NCBI GenBank assembly: GCA_035524095.1
Contig: DATKPK010000069.1
Span: 1-8,461 of the forward strand
DNA from: DATJUF01 sp035524095
Lineage (GTDB): Bacteria > Desulfobacterota > Binatia > Binatales > Binataceae
Reading direction: 5' to 3'
DNA length: 8,461 bases
Part shown: one piece after another, positions 7,104-8,461 of the stretch
How the letters are laid out: each line of letters begins with the position of its first letter
Numbering within the stretch: the first letter of the stretch is position 1
Translations under genes and position numbers: made by a program
The notes under the pieces: generated by a model
What the model was told of the DNA's origin: nothing
The model's database searches: none
Seen by the model: only the letters and a program-made list of their open reading frames with translations

Positions 7104-7137
7104 ATCTTCTACTGCGCTATTGATTACTGGCCTCAAA

Positions 7138-7151
7138 ATCCCAAGCGGGAT
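7138..7151 (-). terminator. Weak candidate terminator after tyrA
   Basis: On the minus strand ATCCC-GCTT-GGGAT forms a perfect 5-bp stem with a 4-base loop, followed by TTT then G. It begins 43 bases past the tyrA stop. The stem is short and the T run minimal, so at best it would be a leaky attenuator separating the aromatic amino acid genes from cmk-rpsA. Confidence 0.25.
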
Positions 7152-7193
7152 GCATGCTTAGAGCTAGCACCCCCGCGGCCACGCCGACCCAGC

Positions 7194-8057
7194 CTACTTT
7201 AGATTCTCTCGCATCCGGCGCCCGCGTTCGAACAATGCGATCAGTTGATTCGCGTTCCCCCGTTCGACCGCCTGCTCAAATTCCTCGAACGACGCACGGA
7301 ACAGCCGCAGTGTTTCGATGATCGCCTCACGATTCGTCAGGCAAATATCCCGCCACATCTCCGCCGATGACGCCGCGATCCGCGTCGTGTCGCGCAGACC
7401 ACCCGCGCCAAACTCCGCCGCTCGTTTGCCGTCAACGTATTCATCGGCCAGCGCCGCCGCCAGCGCACTTGCTGCTATTTGCGGCAGATGGCTCGCGCGC
7501 GCCAACAGTCCATCATGGACTTCGGGCGCCATCCGCTCGACGCGAGCACCAGTCGCTCGCCACAGCGCCTCGACCTTATCGACCGCTTCCGGCGTACTCC
7601 GCGCCGACGGCGTCACGATCACGCGGCGATCGCGAAACAGTTCCTCGTCTGCCGCGATTGCACCGGTAGTCTCTTTGCCTGCCACCGGATGGACCCCGAC
7701 CAGCGCCATTGCCGGCCCGAGCAAAGGTTCAAGCTCGCGCACCACCCAGCCCTTGACGCTGCCGACATCCGTCACCACGCAATTGGCGGGCAGATGAGGC
7801 GTCATCGACACCAGCGTCGACGGGAACGTCAATACTGGCGTCGCCAGCATCAGCAGGTCTGTCCCATATGCGGCTTCGACCGGATCGCGCGTCGCCACGT
7901 CGATTATCCCCCGCTCCAATGCGACGTCGAGATTCGCCTGCGTACGCCCCAACCCGACGATTCGCTCGACCAGGCCATGCTTGCGCGCGATAAGCGCCAG
8001 CGACCCGCCGATCAGTCCAACGCCCGCGATTGTCAGTTGCTTAAAGAGCGCCACCAT
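7194..8057 (-). CDS. tyrA: Prephenate (or arogenate) dehydrogenase
   Basis: With the ATG at 8057 the product has 287 residues, the usual size of a monofunctional TyrA without a chorismate mutase or ACT domain. The N-terminal Rossmann fold carries G12-x-G14-x-x-G17 (AGVGLIGGSL), which binds NAD(P). Further marks are LLMLATPV at about 68-75, VVTDVGSVK at 94-102, the catalytic HPVAGKE with His at 123, the SHLPQ motif with His at 190, and GLRDTTRIA at 220-228, whose Arg residues contact the substrate carboxylates in the family. The enzyme oxidatively decarboxylates prephenate to 4-hydroxyphenylpyruvate, which the neighbouring aminotransferase could turn into tyrosine. A TTG at 8075 would add six residues, but the ATG has GGA 7 bases upstream and places the first beta strand correctly. 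It starts 42 bases after the hisC stop. Cofactor choice (NAD or NADP) and prephenate versus arogenate cannot be settled. Confidence 0.95.
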   Translation of the reverse strand: MVALFKQLTIAGVGLIGGSLALIARKHGLVERIVGLGRTQANLDVALERGIIDVATRDPVEAAYGTDLLMLATPVLTFPSTLVSMTPHLPANCVVTDVGSVKGWVVRELEPLLGPAMALVGVHPVAGKETTGAIAADEELFRDRRVIVTPSARSTPEAVDKVEALWRATGARVERMAPEVHDGLLARASHLPQIAASALAAALADEYVDGKRAAEFGAGGLRDTTRIAASSAEMWRDICLTNREAIIETLRLFRASFEEFEQAVERGNANQLIALFERGRRMRENLK

Positions 8058-8064
8058 CTCAGGT

Positions 8065-8068
8065 ATCC
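8065..8068 (-). promoter_or_regulatory. Ribosome binding site of tyrA
   Basis: Minus-strand GGAT lies 7 bases before the ATG at 8057 and favours that start over the upstream TTG at 8075, which has no purine-rich element before it. Confidence 0.45.
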
Positions 8069-8099
8069 AACCCAAGACCGATAATTGAGGTATTGATGA

Positions 8100-8461
8100 T
8101 CAATGCAAAAGGGTTTCTTCTAGCGCCGCAATCAAGCGCCGATTTTCTTCTGGCAATCCCACACTTATCCTCACATGGCGCGGAAAGCCGTAACCGCCCA
8201 TCGGACGCACGATCACACCCAGCCGCAGCAGTTTGTCGAAGACTGCGCGTCCGTCGCCGACGCCCGTCAGGATAAAATTCGCATGGCTCGGTACATATTC
8301 GATTCGTAGGCGCGCGAACTCCCGCTCGAGGTACGCCATCCCCTCGGCATTGACAGCCAGCGTACGCCGCACATGTTCCTCATCATCCATTCCGGCGATC
8401 ACCGCCACCTGGCCAAGCGAAGTTACATTGAACGGCTGCCGCACCTTGTCGAGTAACTGGA
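8100..8461 (-). CDS. hisC: Histidinol-phosphate/aromatic aminotransferase, C-terminal part
   Basis: Only the last 119 codons are in the window; the N-terminus and the PLP lysine lie beyond the right edge. The visible part begins QLLDKVRQPFNVTSLGQVAV, the classic HisC segment that follows the PLP-lysine region, and continues with an ILTGVGDGRAVFDKLLRLGV stretch, then GVIVRPMGGYGFPRHVRIS with the Arg that binds the substrate carboxylate, and ends in the VGLPEENRRLIAALEE helix. These mark a fold-type I PLP aminotransferase of the HisC family. The enzyme makes histidinol phosphate, but copies next to tyrA often serve as tyrosine/phenylalanine aminotransferases, and that is the more likely role here by context. 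The gene name is thus by family, not by proven substrate. It ends 42 bases before tyrA on the same strand, suggesting co-transcription. Confidence 0.92.
   Translation of the reverse strand, partial: QLLDKVRQPFNVTSLGQVAVIAGMDDEEHVRRTLAVNAEGMAYLEREFARLRIEYVPSHANFILTGVGDGRAVFDKLLRLGVIVRPMGGYGFPRHVRISVGLPEENRRLIAALEETLLH

Noticed and set aside
7479..8084. Plus-strand open frame of 201 codons opposite tyrA
   Set aside because: Rich in His, Arg and Gln as typical of antisense translation, and covered by a clear tyrA.

Overview
The window is a GC-rich bacterial segment in which every credible gene lies on the minus strand, so transcription runs from the right edge to the left. Gene order in that direction is hisC-type aminotransferase (5' end off the window), tyrA, cmk, rpsA, ihfB, a HIT-family hydrolase/transferase gene, a magnesium-chelatase/MoxR-like AAA+ ATPase gene, a von Willebrand factor A (VWA) domain gene, and a lipoprotein gene cut by the left edge. 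Gaps are short (22 to about 100 bases), except for 185 bases between tyrA and cmk. This looks like one or two long operons. The hisC-tyrA-cmk-rpsA-ihfB order is a known core arrangement in Proteobacteria and especially in former Deltaproteobacteria (Desulfobacterota, Myxococcota, Binatota and relatives). I infer a lineage of that kind but cannot name it more closely. No RNA genes, CRISPR arrays, insertion sequences or phage genes were seen.

Right part (about 7194-8461): the C-terminal third of a class-II histidinol-phosphate/aromatic aminotransferase, then prephenate dehydrogenase. Together they fit the last steps of tyrosine synthesis. Middle part (about 4144-7008): cytidylate kinase, ribosomal protein S1 with six S1 repeats, and the IHF beta-type DNA-bending protein, a classic growth and translation block. 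aroA and ispH, which in several relatives sit between tyrA and rpsA, are not here. A 185-base spacer with small inverted repeats occupies the tyrA-cmk junction, and cmk appears to use a TTG start.

Left part (about 1-4121): a HIT-family nucleotide-binding protein with the H-x-H-x-H motif and a CxxC pair, followed by a tight AAA+ ATPase/VWA pair. The ATPase has Walker A, a Walker-B-like element that reads Asn-Glu instead of Asp-Glu, sensor 1 and a Cys cluster. The VWA protein has a complete MIDAS metal site behind a long charged, Gln-rich helical region. This is the chelatase- or chaperone-like two-component module found as MoxR/VWA or ChlI/ChlD-like pairs. Its substrate is unknown, and no large chelatase subunit is in view. 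Downstream lies the open 5' part of a secreted lipoprotein gene with a clear lipobox, possibly co-transcribed. This left module is the least understood and most interesting part of an otherwise ordinary housekeeping region.
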